NCBI RefSeq assembly: GCF_009363115.1
Contig: NZ_CP045298.1
Span: 4,337,501 to 4,401,500 of the forward strand
Source: Paenibacillus brasilensis
GTDB lineage: Bacteria; Bacillota; Bacilli; Paenibacillales; Paenibacillaceae
Direction of reading: 5' to 3'
DNA: 64,000 nucleotides
Each line of letters begins with the position of its first letter. Within the stretch, counting starts at the first letter, position 1. The notes beneath the pieces are model-generated. The model was given only the letters and a program-made list of their open reading frames with translations, had not been told where the DNA came from and searched no databases. Made by a program: the position numbers and the translations under genes. Below, one piece after another: positions 44,222 to 54,723 of the stretch.

Positions 44222-44258
44222 GTGTTAAAATAGTGACGAAAGTAGGTGATCTTACAAC

Positions 44259-44729
44259 ATGGACCATAACCATAATGAAGGTGCAGCATTAAAACTTGAT
44301 AATCAGTTATGTTTTGCCATATATGCGTGCTCCAGAGAGATTACGAAGCTGTACCAGCCCTATCTGGATAAGCTTGGTGTGACGTATTCACAATATTTGG
44401 TGCTCATCGTGCTCTGGGAGCGTGAAGAATGTACTGTGAAGGAATTGGGTGAAGCGTTGTACCTGGATTCCGGCACACTGACTCCGCTATTAAAGAGATT
44501 GCAAAACGCCGGGCTGATTGATCGCAAGCGTTCGACTCAGGATGAGCGAAAAGTGCTGATTTCTTTGACGACAGAGGGAAGTGCATTGCGAGAAAAAGCT
44601 CTATCTGTACCGGGATGTATTCAGGAAAAAACGAATATGACCCACGATCAATTTGGTTCGCTTCTACTGCAGTTCAATGATCTGTTGGATCGTGTCCATC
44701 AGGCGAATGCGAAAATTGAAAAATCATAG
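44259..44729 (+). CDS. ohrR: OhrR peroxide-sensing MarR-family repressor
   Basis: 156 residues. It has the N-terminal LCFAIYACSREI segment in which Cys18 is the reactive peroxide-sensing cysteine of OhrR, plus a winged HTH (LDSGTLTPLLKRLQNAGLIDRKRSTQDERKV region). Reactive Cys, Tyr-containing helix (YQPYLDKLGVTYSQYLVL region) and the divergent ohr gene make the assignment firm. Confidence 0.94.
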   Translation: MDHNHNEGAALKLDNQLCFAIYACSREITKLYQPYLDKLGVTYSQYLVLIVLWEREECTVKELGEALYLDSGTLTPLLKRLQNAGLIDRKRSTQDERKVLISLTTEGSALREKALSVPGCIQEKTNMTHDQFGSLLLQFNDLLDRVHQANAKIEKS

Positions 44730-44810
44730 TAGGCACTTTCAGTTACAATTAAAATCTGATTGCATAAGTCGAGCTTAGCTGAAAGAAAGAATGCCTGATA
44801 AAATAAAGTG

Positions 44811-44855
44811 CCTCTCAATGGTGGATGAGTAACCATTTTGAGAGGTCCTTTTTTG
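44811..44855 (+). terminator. Intrinsic terminator after ohrR
   Basis: CCTCTCAATGGT pairs with ACCATTTTGAGAGG, then CCTTTTTT. It occupies part of the 335-bp ohrR-sucC gap; the rest holds the sucC promoter region. Confidence 0.85.
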
Positions 44856-44966
44856 TGTACCGTTATATTAAAATGTTTAAAAATAAATACCCATTAATAT
44901 CCAAACATTCGATTTTGGGAATGATAATGATATCAAAATACTGTAATTCATAAGGTTAAATTATAA

Positions 44967-44994
44967 GGAAAGCGTTTTAAAAACATGTTACAAT
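44967..44994 (+). promoter_or_regulatory. sucCD promoter region with cre-like site
   Basis: GGAAAGCGTTTTAA (44967-44980) differs from the CcpA cre consensus TGAAAGCGTTTTCA at two positions and sits in the -35 region of a TACAAT -10 (44989-44994). Carbon catabolite repression is plausible. Confidence 0.4.
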
Positions 44995-45064
44995 GATGTA
45001 GGTTTAGTATAGATTTCCTTGTGAACCACCCTTGTTGCAGTCATGTTGATAGGAGGATTCCAGA

Positions 45065-46225
45065 ATGAATATCCATGAATATCAGGGTAAAGAAGTATTA
45101 AAGCAGTACGGAGTGGCTGTACCGAATGGCAAGGTTGCCTATACGGTGGAAGAAGCCGTAGCCGCGGCAGAAGCGCTTGGAAGCGCTGTTACGGTGGTAA
45201 AAGCACAAATTCATGCTGGTGGACGTGGTAAAGCGGGTGGCGTGAAGGTAGCCAAAGGCTTGGATGAGGTGCGAACATTTGCCTCTGAAATTTTGGGGAA
45301 GGTGCTGGTGACGCATCAGACCGGACCTGAAGGTAAAGAGGTCAAACGCCTTTTGATAGAGGAAGGCTGCGATATTCGCAAAGAATACTACGTCGGTGTT
45401 GTTGTAGATCGTACAACCGGACGTATCGTGATCATGGCCTCGGAAGAAGGCGGTACGGAAATCGAAGAGGTAGCTGCGGCTACTCCGGAGAAGATTTTTA
45501 AAGCAGTCGTTGACCCAGCGATTGGGCTTCAAGTGTATCAGGCCCGGAAGCTGGCTTATGACATTAACATTCCTAATGAGCTGGTAAACAAAGCAGTCAA
45601 GTTTATGCTGGCATTGTACGAGGCTTTTGTGGACAAGGACTGTTCGATTGCAGAAATTAATCCTCTAGTCGTTACAGGTGATGGGAATGTAATGGCGCTG
45701 GATGCCAAACTGAATTTCGATTCTAATGCGTTGTTCCGCCACAAGGATATTTTGGAGTTGCGTGATTTGGATGAAGAGGATGAAAAGGAGATTGAGGCAT
45801 CCAAATACGATCTGAGCTATATCGCCCTCGACGGAAATATTGGCTGTATGGTCAATGGTGCTGGCTTGGCGATGGCAACGATGGATATTATTAAATATTA
45901 CGGTGGCGATCCTGCCAACTTCCTGGACGTAGGGGGCGGTGCGACGACGGAAAAGGTCACCGAAGCGTTTAAAATCATTTTGGCCGATCCGAAGGTAAAA
46001 GGTATTTTCGTGAACATTTTCGGCGGAATTATGCAGTGTGACATTATTGCGAACGGTGTTGTGGAGGCTGCCAAGCAATTGGGGCTGACTCGTCCGCTTG
46101 TTGTCCGTCTTGAAGGGACGAATGTCGGGTTGGGCAAACAGATTTTAGCGGAATCCGGGTTGAATATCGTGGCAGCTGATTCCATGGCGGATGGCGCACA
46201 AAAAATCGTTGAACTTGTTCAATAG
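45065..46225 (+). CDS. sucC: Succinyl-CoA synthetase beta subunit
   Basis: 386 residues, ATP-grasp fold. It forms succinate and ATP (or GTP) from succinyl-CoA in the TCA cycle with SucD. N-terminal [36 protein letters not shown] and the C-terminal [12 protein letters not shown] are conserved. GGAGGA lies upstream of the ATG. sucD follows after 49 bp. Confidence 0.97.
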   Translation: MNIHEYQGKEVLKQYGVAVPNGKVAYTVEEAVAAAEALGSAVTVVKAQIHAGGRGKAGGVKVAKGLDEVRTFASEILGKVLVTHQTGPEGKEVKRLLIEEGCDIRKEYYVGVVVDRTTGRIVIMASEEGGTEIEEVAAATPEKIFKAVVDPAIGLQVYQARKLAYDINIPNELVNKAVKFMLALYEAFVDKDCSIAEINPLVVTGDGNVMALDAKLNFDSNALFRHKDILELRDLDEEDEKEIEASKYDLSYIALDGNIGCMVNGAGLAMATMDIIKYYGGDPANFLDVGGGATTEKVTEAFKIILADPKVKGIFVNIFGGIMQCDIIANGVVEAAKQLGLTRPLVVRLEGTNVGLGKQILAESGLNIVAADSMADGAQKIVELVQ

Positions 46226-46274
46226 CCTGTTTGCATTCCGATATGCCGAATAAACGATAGGGGATGTGAAGATC

Positions 46275-47204
46275 GTGAGTATTTTGGTCGATAAGCATAC
46301 AAAGGTGATTACACAGGGGATTACGGGAAAAACGGCGTTGTTTCACGCTAAGGGTGCGCTTGATTATGGCACACAGATGGTAGGAGGCACCTCTCCGGGT
46401 AAAGGCGGCACTGAGGTGGAAATTACACTGGAGAATGGACAACAGGTCAAGTTGCCGGTGTTTAACACAGTGAGCGAAGCAAAGGAAGCTACGGGTGCAA
46501 CTGCGAGCGTTATTTACGTACCGCCGGCTTTTGCAGCGGATTCCATTTTGGAAGCCGTGGATGCGGAACTAGATCTCGTCATATGTATTACCGAGGGCAT
46601 CCCGGTGCTGGATATGATCAAGGTCAAACGTTTTATGGAAGGTAAAAAGACTGTTCTGATTGGCCCGAACTGTCCTGGTGTTATTACGCCGGGTGAGTGT
46701 AAAATCGGCATCATGCCTGGTTACATCCATCTGCCAGGACATGTAGGTGTTGTGTCACGTAGTGGTACATTGACCTACGAGGCAGTGCATCAGCTGACAA
46801 CCCGGGGCATAGGACAATCTTCCGCGGTTGGTATTGGCGGTGATCCTGTGAAAGGCTCTGAATTCATTGATATTTTGCAACGCTTCAATGAGGACCCCAA
46901 AACTCATGCTGTTATTATGATCGGGGAAATCGGTGGTACTGCCGAGGAGGAAGCTGCCGAGTGGATTCGGGATAATATGACAAAGCCGGTGGTTGGTTTT
47001 ATCGGCGGTGTGACTGCACCTCCGGGCAAACGAATGGGGCACGCTGGTGCCATAATTTCCGGTGGGAAAGGGACAGCCAAGGAGAAGATTGCTACACTTG
47101 AAGCCTGCGGGATCAAGGTGGCACCGACTCCCTCCGAAATGGGCTCGACGCTGGTTAGTGTGCTGGAGGCACGTGGAATTTTAAATTTGTGTACGACACA
47201 TTAA
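46275..47204 (+). CDS. sucD: Succinyl-CoA synthetase alpha subunit
   Basis: 309 residues. It binds CoA (N-terminal [11 protein letters not shown]) and carries the phosphorylated His in [15 protein letters not shown] 46275 ([11 protein letters not shown]) is preferred over GTG 46266; AGGGGATG lies upstream. Around residues 45-60 it has an extra segment ([13 protein letters not shown]) compared with B. subtilis SucD. Same operon as sucC. Confidence 0.96.
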   Translation: MSILVDKHTKVITQGITGKTALFHAKGALDYGTQMVGGTSPGKGGTEVEITLENGQQVKLPVFNTVSEAKEATGATASVIYVPPAFAADSILEAVDAELDLVICITEGIPVLDMIKVKRFMEGKKTVLIGPNCPGVITPGECKIGIMPGYIHLPGHVGVVSRSGTLTYEAVHQLTTRGIGQSSAVGIGGDPVKGSEFIDILQRFNEDPKTHAVIMIGEIGGTAEEEAAEWIRDNMTKPVVGFIGGVTAPPGKRMGHAGAIISGGKGTAKEKIATLEACGIKVAPTPSEMGSTLVSVLEARGILNLCTTH

Positions 47205-47282
47205 ATCGTGTTTCTTCATTAATATGCGGGCTGTAAAACACATCGAAATTTGTTGCCTGCTAGTGTATAATGAAGGAAAGGT

Positions 47283-47334
47283 AAGCAACCTTTTTGTCTT
47301 CTGAAACAGGGGATGAAAAGGTTGCTTTTTTTTG
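47283..47334 (+). terminator. Intrinsic terminator after sucD
   Basis: AGCAACCTTTT pairs with AAAAGGTTGCT, followed by eight T residues. Confidence 0.92.
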
Positions 47335-47432
47335 CGTTGAGACAGGCTTGCAAGGGAAACGCTTGCAAAATGATTCAATGTGCCACAAAATAAGGGAGGG
47401 TTCACTCTTCCCGTGAATGGGGGAACCGCAGG

Positions 47433-48551
47433 TTGGAAGAAAGATGGCTTTTGGTAGGTTTACATGAACTAGAGGGAATCGGAAGGAAAACAATTCAGCG
47501 TATTTGGTCGAGTGATTATCGACTGCACGAGCTGCTGGATTTTAGTGAGCAGAAATGGATGGAGATAGGATTAAGTTCTGCTCAGGCTCGACTAGCGGCA
47601 CAGTGTTACAACGAAGAATGGGTTCATGAACGATATCAGCAAGTTCAATCCGGTGATATTGGAACGATAACTTATGTAGACGAGGATTATCCCTTATTAA
47701 TGAAGGAAATGATTGACCCACCTTGGGTAATGTATACAAAAGGGGATAAATCACTTTTGCATACGTGCGCTGTAGCCATGGTAGGAACCCGCGTTCCTAC
47801 TGCTTATGGACGCAGAGCAGCGGAGATACTAACAGAGGGATTGTGTAATGCTGGGATTACGGTGGTTAGTGGATTGGCGAGAGGAATCGACAGTATTTGC
47901 CATGAAACAGCGCTGCGCCGGGGAGGAAACACAATTGGCGTGCTTGGAACAGCGATAGATCAAATTTATCCGCCCCAAAATGCGTCTTTATTTGCAGAAA
48001 TGGCAAGCAGAGGCTTGATCGTATCCGAGTATCCACCAGGCACAAGGTCGCATCCGGGAATGTTTCCGCAGCGTAACCGGATTATTGCCGGCTTGACGAA
48101 GGGGACGCTTGTCGTCGAAGCAGATGCAAGAAGTGGCTCTCTGATTACAGCGGACGCTGCACTGGAGGCAAATCGAGATGTGTTTGCTGTTCCCGGACCG
48201 ATTACGTCACCGAAGAGTAGAGGGACGCTGAATCTGATTAAGCAAGGGGCCAAAACGGTCACTGAAGCTTCGGATATTATCGAAGAGTATGCAGCAGATT
48301 TGCGTACAAGTGATGTTTCTTCATACAATAGAGAGCAGGGCCTCAATGCAAGTGAGATCTCGAAAGCACCAGAAAGTGAAACTCCCGAGGAGAATCGTGT
48401 CGTGCTGTTGCTGGAGCAGGGGACCATGACACTGGATGAACTGCTTGAAGCCACTACATGGGATTTTGGACTTTTACACGCAGTTCTGTTATCGTTAATC
48501 ATAAAAAAAAGGATCGCCCAGCTCGCGGGCACAAAATACAAGCTTATTTAA
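47433..48551 (+). CDS. dprA: DNA-protecting protein DprA
   Basis: 372 residues. It binds incoming single-stranded DNA and loads RecA in transformation. A SAM-like N-terminal domain precedes the Rossmann fold (VGTRVPTAYGRRAAE, SGLARGIDSICHE, GSLITADAALE), and the C-terminal winged helix is present (residues ~310-370). TTG 47433 is the only reasonable start; its ribosome binding site is weak. The B. subtilis order sucD-dprA-topA is kept. Confidence 0.95.
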   Translation: MEERWLLVGLHELEGIGRKTIQRIWSSDYRLHELLDFSEQKWMEIGLSSAQARLAAQCYNEEWVHERYQQVQSGDIGTITYVDEDYPLLMKEMIDPPWVMYTKGDKSLLHTCAVAMVGTRVPTAYGRRAAEILTEGLCNAGITVVSGLARGIDSICHETALRRGGNTIGVLGTAIDQIYPPQNASLFAEMASRGLIVSEYPPGTRSHPGMFPQRNRIIAGLTKGTLVVEADARSGSLITADAALEANRDVFAVPGPITSPKSRGTLNLIKQGAKTVTEASDIIEEYAADLRTSDVSSYNREQGLNASEISKAPESETPEENRVVLLLEQGTMTLDELLEATTWDFGLLHAVLLSLIIKKRIAQLAGTKYKLI

Positions 48552-48560
48552 TAGTTGATT

Positions 48561-48589
48561 TTGCAAAGTCCTTAGTTGGTAATTGTACA
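48561..48589 (+). promoter_or_regulatory. Possible sigma-A promoter for the topA leader
   Basis: TTGCAA (48561-48566) and TGTACA (48584-48589), 17-bp spacer; the -10 is a weak match. Confidence 0.35.
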
Positions 48590-48609
48590 AATTCAATTTT
48601 AAACATCAG

Positions 48610-48797
48610 GTGGAGGGAAGTACTGCATTCATCCGCACCGCGGGTTCCTGTTCCCTCCGCACTTCCTGAAATGTGTTGAATTTATAGCTCGTACTAGCGC
48701 GAAGCATTGAATTTGAATCTTGAAAAGCAACAGCAATTGTAAGATCAAATCTATCGCGCAGCTTCTCACGAACTATAGCTCACCACATTTCAGGAAG
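48610..48797 (+). promoter_or_regulatory. Structured two-hairpin leader between dprA and topA
   Basis: Hairpin one: GTGGAGGGAA (48610-48619) pairs with TTCCCTCC(G)CAC (48651-48662). Hairpin two: CTTCCTGAAATGTG (48662-48675) pairs perfectly with CACATTTCAGGAAG (48784-48797). Inside it TATAGCTCGT/ACGAACTATA, GCGCGA/TCGCGC and ATTTGAATCTT/AAGATCAAAT continue the stem around an apical loop near 48722-48740. It fills most of the 287-bp gap and ends about 25 nt before the topA ribosome binding site. No known riboswitch family was recognised; a degenerate MITE is the alternative. Confidence 0.6.
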
Positions 48798-48838
48798 ACT
48801 ATCCTATTCATGTATGTAATCGAGAGGAGGAAAGGCCT

Positions 48839-50941
48839 ATGGCGGATTCACTCGTCATCGTGGAATCGCCTTCCAAGGCGAAGACGATCGGCAAATACTT
48901 AGGCAGCAAATATATCGTCAAGGCTTCCATGGGTCATATCAGGGATTTACCGAAGAGCCAGATCGGCGTAGAGGTCGAAAATGATTTTAATCCCAAATAC
49001 ATTACCATTCGAGGTAAAGGCTCAATTCTAAAAGAATTAAAGGATGCCCGGAAAAAAGTAAAAAAAGTATATCTGGCGGCTGACCCGGATCGCGAAGGCG
49101 AGGCTATCGCTTGGCATTTAGCGCATGCGCTGGAACTGGACGATACAGCGGATTGCCGTGTTGTATTTAATGAAATTACAAAGCAGGCTGTTAAGGATGC
49201 TTTTAAAACACCACGTAAAATCAATATGGATCTGGTCAATGCCCAGCAGGCCAGACGTATCCTGGATCGGCTTGTCGGATATAAAATCAGTCCGCTTCTG
49301 TGGAAAAAGGTAAAGAAAGGTCTATCTGCAGGTCGTGTGCAGTCCGTTGCGGTGAAAATTATTTTGGATCGGGAGACCGAGATTAGTGAGTTTGTACCGG
49401 AAGAATACTGGACGATCACAGCCAAGCTAGCTATTAAGGATAGCACCTTTGAAGCAAAATTCCATAAGCTGCGCGGTGAAAAGAAAGAGCTTTCCAGCGA
49501 AGCAGACGTACAGGAGGTATTGGAGGCGATCGGCAAATCGTCCTACAAGGTACGTGATGTGAAGGAGAAAGAGCGTCTGCGCAATCCTTCTCCACCCTTT
49601 ACAACAAGTTCATTACAGCAAGAGGCGGCTCGAAAGCTTAACTTCCGTGCATCCAAAACGATGTCTGTAGCTCAGCAGCTATACGAGGGTGTTGATTTGG
49701 GTAAAGAAGGAACCGTGGGTCTGATTACGTATATGCGTACGGATTCCACACGGATCGCCGCTTCGGCTCAAGAGGAAGCAAAGGAAATCATCATTCAAAA
49801 ATATGGCGAAGATTTTGTGCCAGAAAGTCCTCGTCAGTATTCCAAAAAATCGGCCAACGCTCAGGATGCACATGAAGCGATTCGTCCAACCTCCGCCTTG
49901 CGTGATCCGGAAACCGTTAAGCCGTTTATGAGTCGGGATCAGTTCCGGTTGTACAAACTGGTATGGGAACGTTTTATGGCGAGCCAGATGGCTTCCGCTA
50001 TTATGGATACCTTGTCTGTTGATATTGAAGCAGGTGAGACGATATTCCGGGCAGCCGGTTCTAAGGTTCGTTTTCCAGGCTTCATGAAAGTGTATGTAGA
50101 GGGGAATGACGACGGTAAAACCGAAGAAGATAAGCTGCTGCCACCACTTCAACCGGGCGATAAGCTCAAAAAAGAATCGGTTGAACCCAAGCAGCATTTT
50201 ACACAACCGCCTCCTCGTTATACGGAAGCACGACTGGTCAAAACGCTGGAAGAATTGGGTATAGGACGCCCGAGTACGTATGCACCTACGCTGGAAACCA
50301 TTCAGAAGCGCGGTTACGTCGCTATTGAGGAGAAGAAGTTCTTCCCTACAGAGCTGGGGGAATTGGTTATTGAGCAGATGGAGGAGTTCTTTCCTGAGAT
50401 TCTGAATGTGGAGTTTACAGCCAATATGGAAGATGATCTTGACCACGTAGAAGAAGGAGAAGGAAATTGGGTTAAAGTCTTGAGTGACTTTTACGAGTCA
50501 TTTGAGAAGCGTCTGGAAGTGGCAGAGGAAGAGATGAAGGAAATTGAGATCAAGGATGAAGTGTCTGATGTCATCTGTGATAAATGTGGCAGCCCAATGG
50601 TGTATAAGCTAGGCCGCTTTGGTAAATTTCTGGCCTGCTCTGCCTTCCCGGATTGCCGCAACACCAAGCCAATTGTCAAGGATATCGGGATCACTTGTCC
50701 TACATGCGGTGAGGGCCATGTCGTTGAACGACGGAGTAAAAAAGGACGTGTATTCTATGGTTGTGACCGCTACCCGGAATGTGATTTTGTATCGTGGGAT
50801 AAACCGTCCATTAAGCCTTGTCCAAGCTGTAGTGGTCTAATGGTTGAAAAACGAACGAAACAGGGAACGAAGCTCAACTGTACCGTCTGCGATCACAGCG
50901 AAATGCTGGAAGAGAGCGATGAGAGTGTAGAGACTTCATAA
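48839..50941 (+). CDS. topA: DNA topoisomerase I
   Basis: A 700-residue type IA topoisomerase that relaxes negative supercoils. TOPRIM domain at 3-115 ([28 protein letters not shown]), active-site Tyr298 in [11 protein letters not shown], and three C-terminal zinc ribbons with Cys pairs (CDKCG...CSAFPDC, CPTCG...CDRYPEC, CPSCS...CTVC). GAGAGGAGG lies upstream of the ATG. Confidence 0.97.
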   Translation: MADSLVIVESPSKAKTIGKYLGSKYIVKASMGHIRDLPKSQIGVEVENDFNPKYITIRGKGSILKELKDARKKVKKVYLAADPDREGEAIAWHLAHALELDDTADCRVVFNEITKQAVKDAFKTPRKINMDLVNAQQARRILDRLVGYKISPLLWKKVKKGLSAGRVQSVAVKIILDRETEISEFVPEEYWTITAKLAIKDSTFEAKFHKLRGEKKELSSEADVQEVLEAIGKSSYKVRDVKEKERLRNPSPPFTTSSLQQEAARKLNFRASKTMSVAQQLYEGVDLGKEGTVGLITYMRTDSTRIAASAQEEAKEIIIQKYGEDFVPESPRQYSKKSANAQDAHEAIRPTSALRDPETVKPFMSRDQFRLYKLVWERFMASQMASAIMDTLSVDIEAGETIFRAAGSKVRFPGFMKVYVEGNDDGKTEEDKLLPPLQPGDKLKKESVEPKQHFTQPPPRYTEARLVKTLEELGIGRPSTYAPTLETIQKRGYVAIEEKKFFPTELGELVIEQMEEFFPEILNVEFTANMEDDLDHVEEGEGNWVKVLSDFYESFEKRLEVAEEEMKEIEIKDEVSDVICDKCGSPMVYKLGRFGKFLACSAFPDCRNTKPIVKDIGITCPTCGEGHVVERRSKKGRVFYGCDRYPECDFVSWDKPSIKPCPSCSGLMVEKRTKQGTKLNCTVCDHSEMLEESDESVETS

Positions 50942-50968
50942 GAACAACAATAGCAGGGGGATTTAAAC

Positions 50969-52309
50969 GTGAGTGAAATGCAAAAGGTAACGGTCATCGG
51001 GGCAGGTTTGGCGGGCAGTGAAGCTGCCTGGCAAATTGCAAGCCGTGGAGTACCTGTTAAGTTGTATGAAATGAGGCCGGTGGTAAAAACACCGGCACAT
51101 CATACAGATAAATTTGCCGAATTGGTGTGCAGTAATTCCTTACGTGCGAGCGGCCTAACGAACGCGGTAGGCGTGCTGAAGGAAGAAATGAGAATGCTGA
51201 ATTCCTTGATTTTGAGCGCAGCGGATCGTCATGCTGTTCCTGCCGGTGGCGCGTTGGCAGTGGATCGTGACGGGTTTTCCGACCATATTACAGATACGCT
51301 TCATCAGCATCCGCTGATTGAGGTTGTAAATGAAGAGCTTCAGGAAATTCCACAGGATGGCATTGTGGTCATTGCAACGGGGCCTTTAACTTCTCCGGCT
51401 TTGTCAGAACAGATTAAATCGCTGATGGGAGAGGAGTATTTTTATTTTTACGATGCTGCAGCTCCGATTGTCGAAAAGGACTCCATTGACATGAGCAAGG
51501 TTTATCTGGCTTCCCGTTACGATAAGGGAGAAGCAGCTTACTTGAATTGTCCAATGAACGAGGCAGAATTTGACGCTTTTTATGAGGCCTTAATTACGGC
51601 AGAGGTGGCACAGGTTAAGGAATTTGAAAAAGAAATATATTTCGAGGGCTGTATGCCTATCGAAGTGATGATGCAGCGTGGAAAACAGACGGCATTGTTC
51701 GGACCCATGAAGCCAGTTGGCTTGGTAAATCCACATACAGGCGAACTGCCGTATGCAGTTGTTCAGCTTCGTCAGGATAACGCTGCAGGCACGCTGTATA
51801 ATCTGGTTGGTTTCCAGACTCACCTCAAATGGGGGGAGCAAAAACGTGTATTTTCCATGATACCGGGACTCGAAAATGCAGAGTTTGTACGTTATGGTGT
51901 CATGCATCGTAATACCTTTATTAATTCTCCTCAGCAGCTTCATCCAACTTATCAATTCAAGGGGAGAAGCAATTTGTTCTTTGCCGGGCAAATGACTGGC
52001 GTAGAGGGGTATGTAGAGTCAGCAGCTTCAGGTTTGCTCGCGGGAATGAATGCGGCACGTGCGGCACGTGCACAGGAAATGTTTGTATTTCCTGCAGAGA
52101 CGACACTGGGCAGTATGGCGCGTTATATTACGACCGCAGATTTCAAGCATTTTCAGCCGATGAATGCAAACTTCGGTCTGCTGCCTAAACTGGAGACACG
52201 AATTCGCAATAAGAAGGAAAAAAACGAAGCGCTCGCTAATCGCGCGCTGGAAAGCTTGCGCCGTTACATTGGTGAAACGGGAGTTATGTCAGCTGAAGTA
52301 CAGGCATAA
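50969..52309 (+). CDS. trmFO: Folate/FAD-dependent tRNA (uracil54-C5)-methyltransferase TrmFO
   Basis: 446 residues. It makes ribothymidine at U54 using methylenetetrahydrofolate. The FAD-binding [11 protein letters not shown] is near residue 11, and the catalytic Cys54 is in [23 protein letters not shown] is conserved at the C-terminus. GTG 50969 has AGGGGG upstream. Also called Gid. Confidence 0.96.
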   Translation: MSEMQKVTVIGAGLAGSEAAWQIASRGVPVKLYEMRPVVKTPAHHTDKFAELVCSNSLRASGLTNAVGVLKEEMRMLNSLILSAADRHAVPAGGALAVDRDGFSDHITDTLHQHPLIEVVNEELQEIPQDGIVVIATGPLTSPALSEQIKSLMGEEYFYFYDAAAPIVEKDSIDMSKVYLASRYDKGEAAYLNCPMNEAEFDAFYEALITAEVAQVKEFEKEIYFEGCMPIEVMMQRGKQTALFGPMKPVGLVNPHTGELPYAVVQLRQDNAAGTLYNLVGFQTHLKWGEQKRVFSMIPGLENAEFVRYGVMHRNTFINSPQQLHPTYQFKGRSNLFFAGQMTGVEGYVESAASGLLAGMNAARAARAQEMFVFPAETTLGSMARYITTADFKHFQPMNANFGLLPKLETRIRNKKEKNEALANRALESLRRYIGETGVMSAEVQA

Positions 52310-52335
52310 GGATGAAGGAAAAGGAGGAGCGCGTT

Positions 52336-52878
52336 ATGGATATGTCCTTTCATGCTACCACCATCTGCGCTGTACGCCACAATGGCAAAGGAGCTATTGC
52401 GGGTGATGGACAGGTAACGTTCGGTAACAGTGTTGTAATGAAGCAGACGGCTAAAAAAGTACGCAGACTGTATCGCGGGCAGGTTGTTGCAGGATTTGCG
52501 GGTTCGGTGGCCGATGCCATCACATTATTTGAAAAGTTTGAAAGTAAGCTGGAAGAGCATCACGGCAATTTGCAACGGGCTGCTGTGGAACTGGCCAAGG
52601 ACTGGCGACAGGATCGTATTCTGCGCAAGCTGGAGGCGTTGATGATTGTAATGGATGCCTCCGGGATGCTGCTCATCTCCGGGGGTGGAGAAATTATCGA
52701 GCCGGACGATGATGTGCTTGCGATTGGCTCAGGTGGTAATTTTGCATTGGCAGCCGCTCGGGCGTTCAAACGTCATGGAACTGATATGGATGCAAAGGAT
52801 ATGGCACGGGAGGCTTTAGAAGTCGCTTCAGAAATATGCGTATATACAAACAATCAGATTATCGTGGAAGAACTGTAA
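52336..52878 (+). CDS. hslV: ATP-dependent protease subunit HslV (ClpQ)
   Basis: About 180 residues, the proteolytic subunit of the HslUV protease. The core starts [28 protein letters not shown], as in B. subtilis ClpQ where an N-terminal Ser is the nucleophile. The Shine-Dalgarno AAGGAGG (52321-52327) fits ATG 52336 (MDMSFH), but only ATG 52342 would give Ser at position 2. codV, normally just upstream in B. subtilis, is absent. hslU follows by 36 bp. Confidence 0.94.
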   Translation: MDMSFHATTICAVRHNGKGAIAGDGQVTFGNSVVMKQTAKKVRRLYRGQVVAGFAGSVADAITLFEKFESKLEEHHGNLQRAAVELAKDWRQDRILRKLEALMIVMDASGMLLISGGGEIIEPDDDVLAIGSGGNFALAAARAFKRHGTDMDAKDMAREALEVASEICVYTNNQIIVEEL

Positions 52879-52914
52879 ATCGGCTCTGAGTATTCAAGGG
52901 TGGAGGAATGCAAA

Positions 52915-54315
52915 ATGAAAAATCAATCGTTGACGCCCAGACAAATTGTATCCGAGCTGGATAAGTATATTGTCGGACAAAAGCAGGCTAAAAAATCTGT
53001 GGCTGTTGCTTTGCGCAACCGATATCGTCGTAGCAAGCTGCCGGATGATGTCCGGGATGAGATTGTGCCTAAAAATATTCTGATGATTGGGCCGACAGGT
53101 GTAGGTAAAACGGAGATTGCTCGTAGACTTGCACGGCTCGTGGGAGCTCCTTTTGTCAAGATTGAAGCGACCAAATTTACAGAAGTGGGCTACGTCGGTC
53201 GTGATGTGGAGTCCATGGTACGTGATCTGATGGAAACCTCCATACGCATCGTTAAGGCGGAACGAACAGAAAATGTGAAGGACAAAGCAGAGGATATGGC
53301 CAATGAACGGATTGTCAATATCCTCGTACCTGCCGAGAAGTCCAACAAATCGCAGCGTAATCCCTTTGAAATGCTGTTCGGTAACAACCCGGGAACTTCA
53401 GTTGAAGAAGAATCACCACAACAGGATGCTTCCTTGGCAGAAAAACGACGTAAGGTTAAATTCGATCTGCTATCCGGTAAGCTTGAGGATGAGGTCATAG
53501 AGATTGATGTGGAGGATACCGCACCCAATATGCTCGATATGTTTGCCGGGCAAGGAAATGAACAAATGGGTATGAATATGCAAGAGATGTTCGGAAGCTT
53601 TCTACCCAAGCGAACTAAAAAACGCAAGTTATCCGTGAAGGAAGCCCGTAAGGTTCTGATTCAGGATGAGGCCGCCAAGCTGATCGACATGGATGATGTG
53701 ATCCAGGAGTCCGTGAAACGTGCTGAACAGTCCGGTATTATTTTCATTGATGAAATAGATAAGATTGCGAGTCAGGGCAAGGGTAGTGGACCCGACGTTT
53801 CGAGAGAGGGCGTCCAGCGTGACATTTTGCCTATTGTCGAGGGATCTACCATTATGACTAAATACGGTCCGGTAAGAACGGATTACATTCTGTTTATTGC
53901 AGCTGGGGCCTTTCATGTCGCCAAGCCATCTGACCTCATTCCTGAGCTTCAAGGCCGTTTTCCTATCCGTGTCGAGCTGAGCAGCTTGACCCTGGATGAG
54001 TTTGTGTCGATATTGACAGAGCCTAAAAATGCGCTGACTAAGCAATATACGGATCTGCTCCGTACTGAAGAGATCGAGGTTGAATTTTCAACGGATGCGA
54101 TCCGCGAGATTGCAAGCATTGCCGAGTCCGTAAATCGGAACACGGAAAATATCGGAGCACGCCGCCTGCATACCATTTTAGAAAAGCTGCTGGAGGATCT
54201 ATCCTTCGAAGCTCCTGAGCTTACATTGGATCGTATGATTATTACTCCCGAATATGTACGTGAGAAGCTGGGTGATATTGCCCAAAACAGGGACCTTAGT
54301 CAGTATATTTTATGA
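52915..54315 (+). CDS. hslU: HslU (ClpY) AAA+ unfoldase
   Basis: 466 residues. It unfolds substrates for HslV. Walker A GPTGVGKT at 59-66, then an I domain (about 110-240), Walker [13 protein letters not shown] and the C-terminal QYIL docking tail. ATG 52915 with GGAGG upstream; GTG 52900 is unlikely. The next gene is flgB, not codY. Confidence 0.97.
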   Translation: MKNQSLTPRQIVSELDKYIVGQKQAKKSVAVALRNRYRRSKLPDDVRDEIVPKNILMIGPTGVGKTEIARRLARLVGAPFVKIEATKFTEVGYVGRDVESMVRDLMETSIRIVKAERTENVKDKAEDMANERIVNILVPAEKSNKSQRNPFEMLFGNNPGTSVEEESPQQDASLAEKRRKVKFDLLSGKLEDEVIEIDVEDTAPNMLDMFAGQGNEQMGMNMQEMFGSFLPKRTKKRKLSVKEARKVLIQDEAAKLIDMDDVIQESVKRAEQSGIIFIDEIDKIASQGKGSGPDVSREGVQRDILPIVEGSTIMTKYGPVRTDYILFIAAGAFHVAKPSDLIPELQGRFPIRVELSSLTLDEFVSILTEPKNALTKQYTDLLRTEEIEVEFSTDAIREIASIAESVNRNTENIGARRLHTILEKLLEDLSFEAPELTLDRMIITPEYVREKLGDIAQNRDLSQYIL

Positions 54316-54723
54316 GTTATGTTTCTAAAAATAGGGTGCGGGGTCCAGAATAACACTATCTTGCACCGTTATATAGACCTAGATGAAAGTCAAGTTGATG
54401 ATTTATCTGTCTATTCCAAAAGTAGGACGTGTAATCTTTTACAGGTGTAAAGTGCTAAAAAAACGTCCATTTCCATGAAAAAAACCTGAAAAATTTAACA
54501 TTTTATGCATCTAAAGCCCTCTTTTTTAAAAAAGATAGGGCTTTTTTCTTATTGTAATTAGGTCTCAACTCTACGAAACTTAGAATATATGACAGAAAGC
54601 AATTATTTTCTACTTAAGACCTAAGAGAAATGTATAATTATGAAATTTAATTGTCGAAAAAAAGTAAAAAATCTTGTTTTATTGAATCTTACTTTGGAGT
54701 AGACGTTGGAAGGGAGGAGCTAA
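54316..54723. other. 408-bp region between hslU and flgB
   Basis: No ORF supported. It contains a hairpin GGACGT/ACGTCC (54425-54468) enclosing the perfect palindrome TTTACAGGTGTAAA (54438-54451), an intrinsic terminator (54513-54550), and a TATAAT (54633-54638) with a weak -35 that probably drives the flagellar operon. In B. subtilis codY lies here. Confidence 0.7.
54513..54550 (+). terminator. Intrinsic terminator before flgB
   Basis: AAAGCCCTCTTTTTT pairs with AAAAAAGATAGGGCTTT, followed by T residues. It insulates hslVU from the flagellar operon. Confidence 0.9.

Noticed and set aside
44922..44935. TGATAATGATATCA as a second Fur box upstream of sucC
   Set aside because: It lacks the 7-1-7 spacing and the right half has two mismatches; sucCD control by Fur is not expected.
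47262..47334. TATAAT (about 47262-47267) just before the sucD terminator as a promoter for a tiny RNA
   Set aside because: No acceptable -35 at the right distance, and the hairpin is fully explained as the sucD terminator.
54316..54723. c-di-GMP riboswitch before the flagellar operon
   Set aside because: The conserved GEMM core was not found by eye; only simple hairpins and a terminator are present.
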